A stretch of DNA of 61,028 nucleotides from Hyphomicrobiales bacterium (lineage in GTDB: Bacteria > Pseudomonadota > Alphaproteobacteria > Rhizobiales > Xanthobacteraceae). Location of the stretch: the NCBI GenBank assembly GCA_021730985.1, contig JAKFYI010000009.1, forward strand, positions 1 to 61,028. Direction: 5' to 3'. Position 1 is the stretch's first letter; the number at the start of each line of letters is the position of its first letter. Positions 7,882 to 17,063 of the stretch are shown piece by piece. The position numbers and the translations under genes were made by a program. Below the pieces are notes generated by a model, which saw nothing but the letters and a program-made list of their open reading frames with translations, was not told where the DNA came from and made no database searches.

Positions 7882-8971
7882 GGCCCTGCGCCTGATAGTT
7901 CGAGCCGATGCCCTGGCCGTAGAGCTGGCGGGGCCGCGCCACCATCTTCTCATAGACGAGGCGACCGACGATCTGGCCGTGCTCCAGGATGAACGGCACC
8001 TCGCGCGAGCGCACCTCGAGCACGGCGCGCGAGCCGCGGCCGCCCGCCCCCGCATAGCCGAAGCCCGGATCGAAGAAGCCCGCGTAGTGGACGCGGAACT
8101 CTCCGACCAGCGGATCGAACGGCACCATCTCGGCGGCGTAGTCGGGCGGCACCTGCACCGCCTCCTTGGACGCCAGGATGTAGAACTCGTCGGGATCGAG
8201 GATCAGGCTCTTGTCGGCGCGAGCTGCGATCGGCTCCCAGAAATCCGCGACGATGTGGCCGTCGCGCTTCTCGACGTCGATCAGGCCGGTGTGGCGCTTG
8301 GCGCGGTAGCCGACGAAGTTGTTCGGCCCAAGCCCCGCGAGATCGACGCCGACCGCGATGCCGTCGGTCAGGTCGGCCGCAACGTCGTCGGTCAGCCGCT
8401 CCTTCTCGTGCAGGGCCCGCAAGGCCTGCGTGTCCAGCATCGCCTGGCCGCGGCGAAACCGGATCTGCGACAGCCGCGAGCCTTCGCGCACCAGCACCGG
8501 AAACGTCTTCGGGCTGATCTCGGCATAGAGCGGGCCGGTGTAACCCGGCGTGATGCGATCGAAGCCGCGCGTGCGGTCGGCGATGACGCGGGTGAACACG
8601 TCGAGCCGGCCGGTCGAGCTTTTTGGATTGGCCGCGGCGGAAATGTCGGCCGGCAGCGCCAGGCTCTCCAGCAGCGGCACGATGTACACGCAGTTGGTTT
8701 CGAGCACGGCGCCCGCGGTGAGCACGATCTCGTGCAGCTTCAGTTCGGCGATGCGTTCGGCCACGGTGGTGCGCGGCCCGGGCAGAAAACTGGCGCGCAC
8801 GCGATAGGCCACCTTGCCGAGCCGTAGGTCGAGGCTGGCGGGTTGGATCTGGTCGGGCGCGAACGGAATTTCGGGGCGGATGCCACCGGCCTCGGCGAGC
8901 GCGGCGATCATGTCGTCCGGCAGAATGCCTTGTTCGCTTGCGCTTTTCTGCGGACTGATCGTGGGCGGCAC
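7853..8971 (-). CDS. dcd: Double-length 2'-deoxycytidine 5'-triphosphate deaminase
   Basis: A 372-aa protein from GTG 8971, which is preceded by AAGGAGA at 7-nt spacing; the longer ATG at 9040 has no such site. The chain looks like two dCTP-deaminase/dUTPase-type folds in tandem. The first half contains FTRVIADRTRGFDRI and PGYTGPLYAEIS. The second half contains GFFDPGFGYAG and SREVPFILEHGQIVGRL, matching the classic Dcd pattern (DPGF, then a P-x2-L-x2-G-Q-x2-G-x-L region). Single-domain Dcd is about 190 aa; this long form is familiar from Rhizobiales. The expected reaction is dCTP to dUTP plus ammonia, feeding thymidylate synthesis. It is divergent from metZ across a 207-nt gap that contains the SAM-II riboswitch. 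Confidence 0.85.
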   Translation of the reverse strand: MPPTISPQKSASEQGILPDDMIAALAEAGGIRPEIPFAPDQIQPASLDLRLGKVAYRVRASFLPGPRTTVAERIAELKLHEIVLTAGAVLETNCVYIVPLLESLALPADISAAANPKSSTGRLDVFTRVIADRTRGFDRITPGYTGPLYAEISPKTFPVLVREGSRLSQIRFRRGQAMLDTQALRALHEKERLTDDVAADLTDGIAVGVDLAGLGPNNFVGYRAKRHTGLIDVEKRDGHIVADFWEPIAARADKSLILDPDEFYILASKEAVQVPPDYAAEMVPFDPLVGEFRVHYAGFFDPGFGYAGAGGRGSRAVLEVRSREVPFILEHGQIVGRLVYEKMVARPRQLYGQGIGSNYQAQGLKLSKHFRT

Positions 8972-9056
8972 TTGGCCGTCTCCTTGCAGCGGCTGCCTTT
9001 CGATACCGGAAGGGTGACTTGACGGGAAGGCAGGCCGCACGCATGATCGGCCTTAT

Positions 9057-9110
9057 CCCGTGGTCATTTGAGCCGGCCGGCTTGCAGCCACGTAAAATAA
9101 ATCGCTAAAA
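9057..9110 (+). promoter_or_regulatory. SAM-II riboswitch aptamer
   Basis: The sequence closely follows the SAM-II consensus. P1 is CGTGG (9059-9063) paired with CCACG (9088-9092). The loop is TCATTTGAGCCGGCCGG, followed by CTTGCAGCCACG, and the 3' pseudoknot strand is AAATCGCTAAAA (9099-9110). SAM-II aptamers occur upstream of methionine genes in alphaproteobacteria, and metZ follows here. Confidence 0.93.
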
Positions 9111-9158
9111 GGCCGGGGACGCGTGTGCCCGGCCAGGATATTTTCCGGCCGGTTTTTT
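9111..9158 (+). terminator. Riboswitch expression platform: intrinsic terminator with a competing hairpin
   Basis: CCGGCC (9129-9134) pairs with GGCCGG (9147-9152), followed by six T (9153-9158): a rho-independent terminator. The same 9128-9134 segment also pairs perfectly with GGCCGGG at 9111-9117, directly after the aptamer. The two hairpins exclude each other, as expected for terminator/antiterminator control of metZ. Which state SAM favours is inferred, not shown. Confidence 0.75.
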
Positions 9159-9178
9159 ATTGGCCAAAGGAGGCCGCG

Positions 9179-10363
9179 ATGTCCGTGTCCCAGAAGTACC
9201 GCCCCGAAACCCGCCTGGTGCAATCCGGAATTCTGCGCTCGCAGTTCGGTGAGACCTCGGAGGCGTTGTTCCTTACCCAGGGTTACGTCTACGAAAGCTC
9301 GGCGCAGGCCGAGGCGCGGTTCAAGGGCGAAGACCCCGGCTACCAGTATTCGCGCTTCGCCAATCCGACCGTGCACATGTTCGAGAAGCGGATCGCCGCG
9401 TTCGAAGGCGCGGAAGCGGCGCGCGCCACCGCGACCGGGATGGCTGCCGTGACGCTGGCGCTGATGGGCCAGGTCAAGGCCGGCGATCACGTCGTGGCAT
9501 CGAAGGCGATCTTCGGCTCGTGTCTCTACGTGGTCGAAGACTACCTGCCGCGCTACGGCGTAAGCTCGACGATCATCGACGGCACCGACCTCGACCAGTG
9601 GCGCGCGGCGATGCGCCCCAACACCAAGACCTGCTTCCTGGAGACGCCCACCAACCCGACGCTGGAAGTGCTCGATATCGCGGAGATTGCAAAGATCGCG
9701 CACGCCGCGGGAGCGACGCTGGTGGTGGACAACGTGTTCTCCACGCCGCTGTGGCAGAGCCCGCTCGAACTGGGCGCGGATTGCGTGGTGTACTCGACCA
9801 CCAAGCACATCGACGGCCAGGGCCGCTGCCTCGGCGGCGTGATCCTGGCGTCGGAGAAATTCATCCAGGACAACGTCCACATTTACATGCGGCAGACCGG
9901 CCCTTCGATGTCGCCGTTCAACGCCTGGGTGATGCTCAAGGGCCTGGAGACGCTGTCGCCGCGGGTCCGGCAACAGACCGAGAGCGCAGCCAAGGTCGCG
10001 GAAACCCTCGCCAGCCATCCGAAGGTGTCGCGGCTGATCTATCCGGGCCGGGCCGACCACCCGCAGGCCGCGATTGTGAAGAAGCAGATGAAGAGCGGCT
10101 CCACGCTGGTCGCATTCGAGGTGACGGGCGGCAAGAAGGGCGCGTTCGCATTCCAGGACGCGTTGAAGCTGGTGCGCATCTCCAACAACCTGGGCGATGC
10201 CAAGAGCCTGATCACGCATCCGGCGACCACGACGCACCAGCGCATCACGCAGGCGCAGCGCAACGAACTGGGCATCAGCGACGGCATGGTGCGGCTGTCG
10301 TGCGGGCTGGAGCACGTCGATGACTTGGTGGAGGATGTGGTGACCGCGCTGAAGGCGGTGTAG
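9179..10363 (+). CDS. metZ: O-succinylhomoserine sulfhydrylase
   Basis: A 394-aa Cys/Met-metabolism PLP enzyme. The start at 9179 has an AAAGGAGG ribosome-binding site. The PLP lysine is K209 in STTKHIDGQGRCLGG; other hallmarks are EDPGYQYSRFANPT near residue 50 and the C-terminal SNNLGDAKSLITHPATTTH. The HIDGQGRCLGG form and the long length favour O-succinylhomoserine (or O-acetylhomoserine) sulfhydrylase over cystathionine gamma-synthase. It makes homocysteine directly from activated homoserine and sulfide in the cytoplasm. The SAM-II riboswitch and terminator upstream indicate repression when SAM is plentiful. A SAM-II leader is a common arrangement for this gene. Confidence 0.93.
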   Translation: MSVSQKYRPETRLVQSGILRSQFGETSEALFLTQGYVYESSAQAEARFKGEDPGYQYSRFANPTVHMFEKRIAAFEGAEAARATATGMAAVTLALMGQVKAGDHVVASKAIFGSCLYVVEDYLPRYGVSSTIIDGTDLDQWRAAMRPNTKTCFLETPTNPTLEVLDIAEIAKIAHAAGATLVVDNVFSTPLWQSPLELGADCVVYSTTKHIDGQGRCLGGVILASEKFIQDNVHIYMRQTGPSMSPFNAWVMLKGLETLSPRVRQQTESAAKVAETLASHPKVSRLIYPGRADHPQAAIVKKQMKSGSTLVAFEVTGGKKGAFAFQDALKLVRISNNLGDAKSLITHPATTTHQRITQAQRNELGISDGMVRLSCGLEHVDDLVEDVVTALKAV

Positions 10364-10424
10364 CCGCCTTGCATCCGGTCTCAGTTTGACCGGGCTTGCC
10401 GTACGATGTGCCTTGACGGAGCCG

Positions 10425-11180
10425 CTACGGGACAAGAGGGCCCAGAGCTCCGCGAAGAGGTCCGCTGGCGATCATCATCAGGCCCGAGAACGGTTTGCTG
10501 AGCTCCAGGATCAAGAAAATCGCGCAAGAGACCGACAGCCCAAAAAGCGACAGAGCCAGGAACACCGTCACATTCAACCGCGAAAAAAGGCTGAAGCTCG
10601 CAAAGATGAGCGTGAGCCAGAAGATCAGGATGACGAGAAAAGGCGTCGGCATGACGTCGCCGGCTCCGACGAACAGCAACATGCGCGTTTGCGCCACATC
10701 GGTGCTGACCTGAATGGCCCTGGCCTGAAGCGAGCGCTGGATTTCGTTGCGCGGCGATAGCGCCTGGATTCCGAGATAGATCGTCACACTGTCCACCTGC
10801 GCTTCGAACGGCGCGCTTGCCGCCGAACCCTTCTCGCTCCAAATCCGATCGACAAAAGCCCCCATCGCGCTTCGTATCTGCTTGCGGATCGGCAGCGCCT
10901 CCGCGCCGTACTGCCCCAACAAGTTATCAAGCAGGATGATGTTGGCCGTGATCTGCTTCACCTGACCCGTTTGCGTGTCGTAAGAATTTTTCGCCGACGC
11001 GATCAGCAGGCCCAGCACCAGTGCGGACATGGTCGCGACCAGTCCGACGCCCAGCCGAACCACATCCTGGGACTCCTTGCTGAGATGATGGTGCGGCAAA
11101 GTTTTGCGAAGCAGCGCACCGAGACAGATGCCGCCGACCACCAATGCGAAGATCAGAAGCGACAGGGTCAACGCACTCAC
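10425..11180 (-). CDS. DUF4239 (bestrophin-like) membrane protein
   Basis: A 251-aa integral membrane protein. Two hydrophobic segments lie near the N-terminus (about 3-25 and 43-65), then a soluble helical region (about 68-175), and two more segments at about 180-203 and 206-232. The pattern HHHLSKESQDVVRLGVGLVATMSALVLGLLIASAK followed by an acid-poor helical middle is typical of the DUF4239 family, distantly tied to bestrophin channels. No function is established. It converges with metZ and stands alone, with a 210-nt gap (11181-11391) upstream in which I see no gene. Confidence 0.8.
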   Translation of the reverse strand: MSALTLSLLIFALVVGGICLGALLRKTLPHHHLSKESQDVVRLGVGLVATMSALVLGLLIASAKNSYDTQTGQVKQITANIILLDNLLGQYGAEALPIRKQIRSAMGAFVDRIWSEKGSAASAPFEAQVDSVTIYLGIQALSPRNEIQRSLQARAIQVSTDVAQTRMLLFVGAGDVMPTPFLVILIFWLTLIFASFSLFSRLNVTVFLALSLFGLSVSCAIFLILELSKPFSGLMMIASGPLRGALGPLVP

Positions 11181-11391
11181 TGCAAGTCTCCGATGGGCGA
11201 AGTGCCAGAACTAAACGCAATTCTTGCTAAAAGTACATTTGAAACGGTGTGCCGTCGTGCTGTACACCGCCATCGGCCGTGTATTAGAACACCCGCTCAA
11301 AAATCGACTCCCCGGACATTGGCCGAACCGATAACGATTTCGCATCGCCCCGATGCACCGTTGCGATGTCACTCAATGAATTGGGTAGAAC

Positions 11392-12921
11392 ATGGGAAAC
11401 GCAATGAACCATAAACATGGAAAGCATGTCCCAAACAGCGAGCAATCCGTTGGATTGATGAAGCGGCGGGATCTGCTGCAGAATGGCAGCATCCTTCTGG
11501 CGATGCGATTTGCTTGTGCCCTCGCCCCTGTCGCCCTCGCCGCCGCGACACCGGCCGCGGCGCAGCAAGCCGCACCCCGGCCTCACATCATTTACATCGT
11601 GGCCGATGACCTCGGCTGGAAAGACGTCGGGTTCCACGGCTCGGACATCAAGACACCGAATATCGACAAGCTGGCGCACGAGGGTGCGCGGCTCGAACAG
11701 TTCTACGTTCAACCCATGTGCACTCCGACGCGGGCCGCGCTTCTGACCGGACGTTACCCCTTCCGGTACGGCCTGCAGACGCTCGTCATTCCCACCCCGT
11801 CCAAGTACGGCATGCCGACCGACGAATGGCTCTTGCCTCAGGCCCTCAAGGAGGCAGGTTACCGGACTGAGATGATCGGCAAGTGGCATCTCGGCCACGC
11901 CGATCGCAAGTTTTGGCCCCGTCAGCGCGGGTTCGACTACCATTACGGTTCGATGGTGGGCGAGGTCGACTACTACACCCACTCTTCCTCGAAGATTCGG
12001 GATTGGTACCGCGACGACCGGCCCCTGAAGGAAGAGGGATATGTCACGCAACTATGGGGCAAGGACGCGGTCGCGCGCATCAGCGGCCACGATGCCAAGA
12101 CGCCGTTGTTTCTCTATCTCGCATTCACGGCGCCTCATGCGCCTTACCAAGCGCCGAAGGATACCATTGACAGGTACAAGCACATCGCCGACCCGACGCG
12201 CCGAACCTATGCGGCCATGATTTCTTCGATGGACGACGAGATCGGAAAAATTGTCGCGACGCTCGAACAAAAGAAAATGCGCGAGAACACGCTGATCGTC
12301 TTCATGAGCGACAATGGCGGCAACCAAAGCGCCATGCTGTCCGGCGACGCCGATGTGTCGAAGCTGAAGCTGCCAGCCGACAATGGTCCGTATCGCGGCG
12401 GCAAAGGGATGCTTTACGAGGGCGGGACGCGCGTGGCGGCGCTGGCGAATTGGCCGGGCCGGATCAAGCCCGGCGAGGTCAAAGAAGTCATGCACGTTGT
12501 GGACATGTTCCCGACCTTGGCGGGACTGGCCGGCGCCAGCGGTAGCAAAGGCAAGCCGCTGGATGGACTCAATGTCTGGCCGACCCTCAGTGAGGGCAAG
12601 CCCTCACCGCGCCAGGAGGTGGTCTACAACATCGAGCCGTTCCGGGGCGCCGTGCGGCAGGGCGAATGGAAGCTGATCTGGCGCACGCCGCTGCCGTCCG
12701 CGCTGGAACTCTACAACATTGCGCAAGACCCGTACGAGAAGGCCGACGTCGCCGAGAAGCATCCGGAGATCGTCGTGCGGCTTCAGAAGCGGATCGAGCA
12801 ACTGGCTCGAGAAAGCGCAAAGCCGATGTTCTTGCAGGATGCGCTGGGAGCCATAAAGGGCTCCGCTCACGGCCCGCCCGCATTGCCCAACGAGGATGCG
12901 TATTTCACCCAGCGCAACTGA
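11392..12921 (+). CDS. Exported type I sulfatase (arylsulfatase)
   Basis: The protein has 509 aa from 11392 or 487 from ATG 11458, which gives the twin-arginine-like start MKRRDLLQNGS and a signal ending near AAAQQA. The formylglycine motif C-x-P-x-R is CTPTR, with the cysteine at residue 88 of the shorter form. The metal-binding aspartates ADDLGW lie at 50-51, KWHLGH and SDNGG are also present. These enzymes hydrolyse sulfate esters in the periplasm after conversion of the cysteine to formylglycine. The substrate is unknown. No anaerobic sulfatase-maturase gene is in the window. The gene stands alone between a DUF4239 gene and a ThDP-enzyme gene on the opposite strand. Confidence 0.92.
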   Translation: MGNAMNHKHGKHVPNSEQSVGLMKRRDLLQNGSILLAMRFACALAPVALAAATPAAAQQAAPRPHIIYIVADDLGWKDVGFHGSDIKTPNIDKLAHEGARLEQFYVQPMCTPTRAALLTGRYPFRYGLQTLVIPTPSKYGMPTDEWLLPQALKEAGYRTEMIGKWHLGHADRKFWPRQRGFDYHYGSMVGEVDYYTHSSSKIRDWYRDDRPLKEEGYVTQLWGKDAVARISGHDAKTPLFLYLAFTAPHAPYQAPKDTIDRYKHIADPTRRTYAAMISSMDDEIGKIVATLEQKKMRENTLIVFMSDNGGNQSAMLSGDADVSKLKLPADNGPYRGGKGMLYEGGTRVAALANWPGRIKPGEVKEVMHVVDMFPTLAGLAGASGSKGKPLDGLNVWPTLSEGKPSPRQEVVYNIEPFRGAVRQGEWKLIWRTPLPSALELYNIAQDPYEKADVAEKHPEIVVRLQKRIEQLARESAKPMFLQDALGAIKGSAHGPPALPNEDAYFTQRN

Positions 12922-12992
12922 GTTGCCGGCGCCGGTGAGCAACATCGCGAGCCGCCGCTGAAGCGATCGCACACCGATGCGGCCCGCGGCGG

Positions 12993-14771
12993 CTACTCGC
13001 CGCGCGCCAGCGGCGGCGTCGCATAGCCCGGCACCACATGGGCGTCGATCAGGTAAGGCCGGCCCTGCTCGACGATCTTGAGCCCGCGCTGGATCGCAGC
13101 CTCGAGATCCGGCACGTTCTTGACCGGGCCTTCGGCTTCGACGCCCTGCGCGCGCGCCAATCCCGCGAAGTCCAGCTCCGGGCCGTCGATGCGCTGGCCG
13201 ATCCAGCGGTTCTCGACCGGCCGCGACCTGATCTTGGCCACCGCCTCCTGATGCAGCTCGTCGTTGAAGTTGGAGCGGTTGTTCGAAACGATGTAGAGCG
13301 CCGGCAGCGAGTAGTGCGCCGCGGTCCACAGCGCCGACACGCCCTGCATGAAATCGCCGTCGCCGAGCACCGATACGACCGGCCTGCCACTGTCCTTGAG
13401 CGCCAGCGAAACGCCCACGGTGATGCCAGGGCCGGCCGCGAGGCCGGCGCCGCCATCGTGGCCCAGGAAATCCAGCGGGTCGCGGAACGCGTAGACGTCG
13501 CCGCCCCAGCCGATGTTGGTGTGCGCGAGACTGAACTTGCGATCCCCGCGAGCCAGTTGGAGGGCGATCTCCACGTCGCGCGGCATGATCTCCGTCGCGC
13601 TCTTCGCCGAATAGACGGGCGGCGACATGGTGCTTTTGCCGCTGCTGCGGGTCGCGGGGCGTTTGGCGAAACGCTTCTGCAACACCGGCAGCAGTTGCGC
13701 GATCAGAACGTCCGGGTCGGCGTTGATCGGCAGGTCGGCCGGCGGCAGGCTGAAGTAATCCATGCTCCAGCCGTTGTGCAGCGCCTGATCGAGCGAGATG
13801 TGCACGATCTTGGCGGCGGTGTCTGCGGTCTTGCGCGAAATCTGCAGGAACAATCCGTTCAGATCGACCCAGTCGAAGCTGACGACCAGGTCCGAGCCTT
13901 TCACGACCTCCTTGGCCTTCGGGCTCAGCCAGTAAGCCGGCGGGATGGCGTGCTGCGGATGCTCCAGCGGGAACACGGATCGTTCGCGGATCGAGGTCAG
14001 CACCATCGCACCGGTGTGCTCGGCCAATGCGATCCGGCGGTCCCAGTCCTCCTGCTTGCGCGAGCCGCGGCCGAACACGAACAGGGGATTCTTCGCGGCC
14101 GCGATCATGTCGGCCAGCTCCGCAAGCTGCACTTCGGAGGCCGACGGCGCTGCCGGCGAGCGGAAGCGAGCGGGATCGGGGATGGCGACCGATCGTTCGA
14201 GCTTCGATTCCTGGAGACCGGCGTCGAGGCACACGTACACCGGTCCATAGGGCCGCGTCGTGGCCATCTGGTACGCCTTCAGCATGCCCTCGACGATCGC
14301 CTCCGGCGAACGCGGCTCGTCGTCCCACTTGGTGAAGTCGCGCAACAGCGCACCCTGATCCTTCGCGGTATGGATCCAGTCGATCCACGGCCGCCGTTTG
14401 TCCGCGGCGACCGGGCCGGTGGCGCCGAGCGCCAGGATCGGCATGCGGTCGCACCACGCATTGAAGATTCCCATCAAACCGTGCATCAGCCCAACGTTGC
14501 TGTGCAGCACACACGCCATCGGCTGGTCGGTCACCTTGGCATAGCCGTGCGCGATCGAGACGACGTGGTCCTCGTGCAGGCACAGCAGCATCTGGGGCGC
14601 GCTGTTACCGAGATAGTTCACCAGGCTGTCATGAAAGCCGCGATAGCTCGCACCGGGATTGAGCGACACGTATTTGATGTCCAGCTTGCGCAGCATTTCG
14701 GCCGCAACGTCGCTGGCCCAACCCATATCGTTGGGGACGGCGCTGGTCGCGGGCCTATCCAGGTCTTTCAT
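12993..14771 (-). CDS. Thiamine-diphosphate-dependent enzyme (acetolactate synthase / benzoylformate decarboxylase family)
   Basis: A 592-aa three-domain ThDP enzyme. The N-terminal domain holds the catalytic glutamate in LHEDHVVSIAHGYAK. A middle domain follows at about 210-350. The C-terminal domain carries the ThDP/Mg motif beginning GDGDFMQG and ending with NN in YIVSNNRSN. The family includes acetolactate synthase, sulfopyruvate, oxalyl-CoA and benzoylformate decarboxylases; nothing visible settles the substrate. An 80-nt gap separates it from an upstream Bug solute-binding gene on the same strand, so the two are probably cotranscribed and may serve uptake and breakdown of one organic acid (inference). 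Confidence 0.88.
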   Translation of the reverse strand: MKDLDRPATSAVPNDMGWASDVAAEMLRKLDIKYVSLNPGASYRGFHDSLVNYLGNSAPQMLLCLHEDHVVSIAHGYAKVTDQPMACVLHSNVGLMHGLMGIFNAWCDRMPILALGATGPVAADKRRPWIDWIHTAKDQGALLRDFTKWDDEPRSPEAIVEGMLKAYQMATTRPYGPVYVCLDAGLQESKLERSVAIPDPARFRSPAAPSASEVQLAELADMIAAAKNPLFVFGRGSRKQEDWDRRIALAEHTGAMVLTSIRERSVFPLEHPQHAIPPAYWLSPKAKEVVKGSDLVVSFDWVDLNGLFLQISRKTADTAAKIVHISLDQALHNGWSMDYFSLPPADLPINADPDVLIAQLLPVLQKRFAKRPATRSSGKSTMSPPVYSAKSATEIMPRDVEIALQLARGDRKFSLAHTNIGWGGDVYAFRDPLDFLGHDGGAGLAAGPGITVGVSLALKDSGRPVVSVLGDGDFMQGVSALWTAAHYSLPALYIVSNNRSNFNDELHQEAVAKIRSRPVENRWIGQRIDGPELDFAGLARAQGVEAEGPVKNVPDLEAAIQRGLKIVEQGRPYLIDAHVVPGYATPPLARGE

Positions 14772-14851
14772 GGCTGTCGCTCGTTTCTGAAAAAGGGGAG
14801 ATCGCTGCGGCTTGCATCAGCCGCAGCCGTGCGGTGGTGTCAGAGTGTGAA

Positions 14852-15814
14852 TCAATTGTTGGGCGGCTCGATTCCGCTCGCCTCAACCATTGGCGCCCAC
14901 AAGCTCATCTCCTTGACCAGGAAGTCCTGCGCTTCCTTGGCGTTCACGCTCATGAACTGAGCGCCCTGCTCTTCCAGAGTGTCGCGGAAGCTCGGATCCT
15001 TGATCACCGCGGCGATGTCCGCATTGACCTTGTCGATAACGGCCTGTGGCGTCTTTGCCGGCACCACGATCGACGACCAGGAGCTTCCGACATATTTTTT
15101 GAAACCCTGCTCGACCGATGTCGAAACATCCGGCAGCTGCTTCATGCGGGTGTCGGACAGCACTGAAATCGCCCGCAGGGTGCCGGCCTTGATCTGCGAC
15201 AGAACCTCGGTGGACGGCGCGGCATAGAACAGGACGCGGCCCGAGATCAGGTCGCTCATCACTTGTCCGCCGCTGCGGTATGGCACATGGACCGTGTTGA
15301 GCTTTTCCTCTTTTGACATATACGCGGACAGCAGATGCGGCGACGAGCCCGGTCCGACCGATGCATAGGCGGCGCCGGGGTTGGCGCGGATGTGATCGAA
15401 CAGGCCCTTGAGATCCTTGATCGGCGAGGATGCGTTCACGGTGACCACAAGCGGGTAGTACGCGATCACGGAAGCCGCCCGGAAATCCTCCAGCGCGTTG
15501 TACTTCAGGTTCTTGTAGACGTTCGGCATGATGACGAACGGCAGCGGTGCGAGCAGCAGCGTGTAGCCGTCGGCAGGCTGGGTCGCTACATAAGCCGTCC
15601 CCGTGGTGGTGCTGGCGCCGGGGCGGTTGTCGATGATGACAGGCTGCTTCCATCTCTCGGAAAGCTTCTGGCCGACCGCGCGGCCCATGATGTCCGACGC
15701 GCCGCCGGGCGCGAACGGGACCACGAGGGTGACGTTCTTCGAAGGATAGCCTTGCGCGAGCGACAGCGATGGCGACGCAACAAGCAATCCCAACAGCACA
15801 AGGACAATGCGCAC
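14852..15814 (-). CDS. Bug/TctC-family solute-binding protein (orphan)
   Basis: A 320-aa exported protein starting at GTG 15814, just after an AGGAGGG ribosome-binding site. A signal peptide is visible (to about residue 20, ending LSLAQG). The family signature VPFAPGGASDIMGR follows, then DNRPGASTTTGT and a mid-chain VPYRSGGQVMSDLISG. These proteins bind small carboxylates for tripartite tricarboxylate transporters. No TctA or TctB gene is in the window, so its partner is elsewhere or it acts in sensing. It precedes the ThDP enzyme on the same strand. Confidence 0.92.
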   Translation of the reverse strand: MRIVLVLLGLLVASPSLSLAQGYPSKNVTLVVPFAPGGASDIMGRAVGQKLSERWKQPVIIDNRPGASTTTGTAYVATQPADGYTLLLAPLPFVIMPNVYKNLKYNALEDFRAASVIAYYPLVVTVNASSPIKDLKGLFDHIRANPGAAYASVGPGSSPHLLSAYMSKEEKLNTVHVPYRSGGQVMSDLISGRVLFYAAPSTEVLSQIKAGTLRAISVLSDTRMKQLPDVSTSVEQGFKKYVGSSWSSIVVPAKTPQAVIDKVNADIAAVIKDPSFRDTLEEQGAQFMSVNAKEAQDFLVKEMSLWAPMVEASGIEPPNN

Positions 15815-16029
15815 GAGCCCTCCTAACCGGATTTCTCAAATGACCGCGGCGGACAAGATTATTCACGCTTGTCCGGCGATCCTGCAAGTCCGGCGCTTGG
15901 TTTGGATGGCAGCCACGCTTGCCGCGCGGCCTGCGCTGGAGGCGCAGCCTGGCATCGATTGGCCCGCCAACGGCGCCTCAGAGCCGTTTCGGGGTGCTAT
16001 CATGCCAATCCTCAACCGTGGGATGGCGC

Positions 16030-17004
16030 ATGAGACGGCGCGAATTCGTTGCACTTCTCGGCGGCGCGGCGGCCGCGTGGCCGTATTCGCTCCGCGCCCA
16101 GCAGGGCGCAAAGCGCCCGCGCCTCGGCGTCCTGCTTTTCAGCACACCGCAGGCCGATCCGAACACGCCATCATTCCTGCGGGGCTTGCGGGAACTTGGC
16201 TACGTCGATGGGCAGAACATCGAGATCATCTATCGGTTCGCCGATGGCAAGCCGGAGCGCCTTCCGGAGCTCGCCGTGGAACTGGTGCGGCTGAAACCCG
16301 ACGTGATGTTCGTGCTCGGCGGCGACGTGGCACCCTTTGCCAGCAAGGCGACGCAAACCATACCGATCGTCTACGCGATGAGTGTCGATCCGGTGCAACT
16401 CGGACTTTCCGCGAGCCTTGCCAAACCGGGCGGCAATGCCACCGGCGTCACCTTCCTCTCAGACGAACTCGCCGCCAAGCGCCTGGAGGTGCTCAAGGAG
16501 GCGGCGCCGAAAATTTCCCGGGTGGCGTTTCTCTGGAATCCCGACCACGCCGACAACGAATTGCCCGTCGCGCGGCGCGCGGCGGCGGCGCTTGGTATTC
16601 AACTGCACTCCATGGAGGTTCGCGGCGGCGGCGATCTGGACGGCGCCTTCAGCTCCGCCATGCAGGCGGGCGCCGACGCGGTCTACGCGGTGTCGTCGCG
16701 CCAGACGGTTGCCAACATTTCCCGCATCGTCGAATTCGCCACGAAGAACCGCCTGCCGCTGGCCGGCGGCTGGGGCGCGTGGGCGCAGGCCGGCGGGCTG
16801 GTGTCCTACGGGCCCAACGTCCAGGACATGGTGCGCCAGACCGCGGCTTACGTGGACAAGATTCTCAAGGGCGCGAAGACCGGCGAACTGCCGGTCCAGC
16901 AACCCACGCGGTTCGAGCTGTTCGTCAATCTGAAAACGGCGAAGGCGCTCGGCCTCGCGATTCCGGAATCGTTTTTGTTGCGGGCCGACAAGGTGATCGA
17001 ATAG
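16030..17004 (+). CDS. ABC-type solute-binding protein (PF04392-like)
   Basis: A 324-aa protein from ATG 16030. The N-terminus MRRREFVALLGGAAAAWP is a twin-arginine-like signal. The fold reads as the ABC substrate-binding family of the TrpX type: RPRLGVLLFSTPQ, RGLRELGYVDGQNIEIIYR, PIVYAMSVDPVQLGL and a late LLRADKVIE. These proteins are very common in Bradyrhizobium-type genomes, usually without an assigned ligand. No permease or ATPase gene is adjacent. It is divergent from the Bug protein upstream and convergent with the SGNH gene downstream. Confidence 0.88.
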   Translation: MRRREFVALLGGAAAAWPYSLRAQQGAKRPRLGVLLFSTPQADPNTPSFLRGLRELGYVDGQNIEIIYRFADGKPERLPELAVELVRLKPDVMFVLGGDVAPFASKATQTIPIVYAMSVDPVQLGLSASLAKPGGNATGVTFLSDELAAKRLEVLKEAAPKISRVAFLWNPDHADNELPVARRAAAALGIQLHSMEVRGGGDLDGAFSSAMQAGADAVYAVSSRQTVANISRIVEFATKNRLPLAGGWGAWAQAGGLVSYGPNVQDMVRQTAAYVDKILKGAKTGELPVQQPTRFELFVNLKTAKALGLAIPESFLLRADKVIE

Positions 17005-17063
17005 GCGGCGCCGTCTCGCCCGACGATCCTGCTTGAAGAACGAAACCGGGCTAGCGCGCCTTA

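Noticed and set aside
13038..14960. 640-codon plus-strand frame
   Set aside because: Antisense to the ThDP enzyme, which carries clear motifs; composition is typical of a GC-rich shadow frame.
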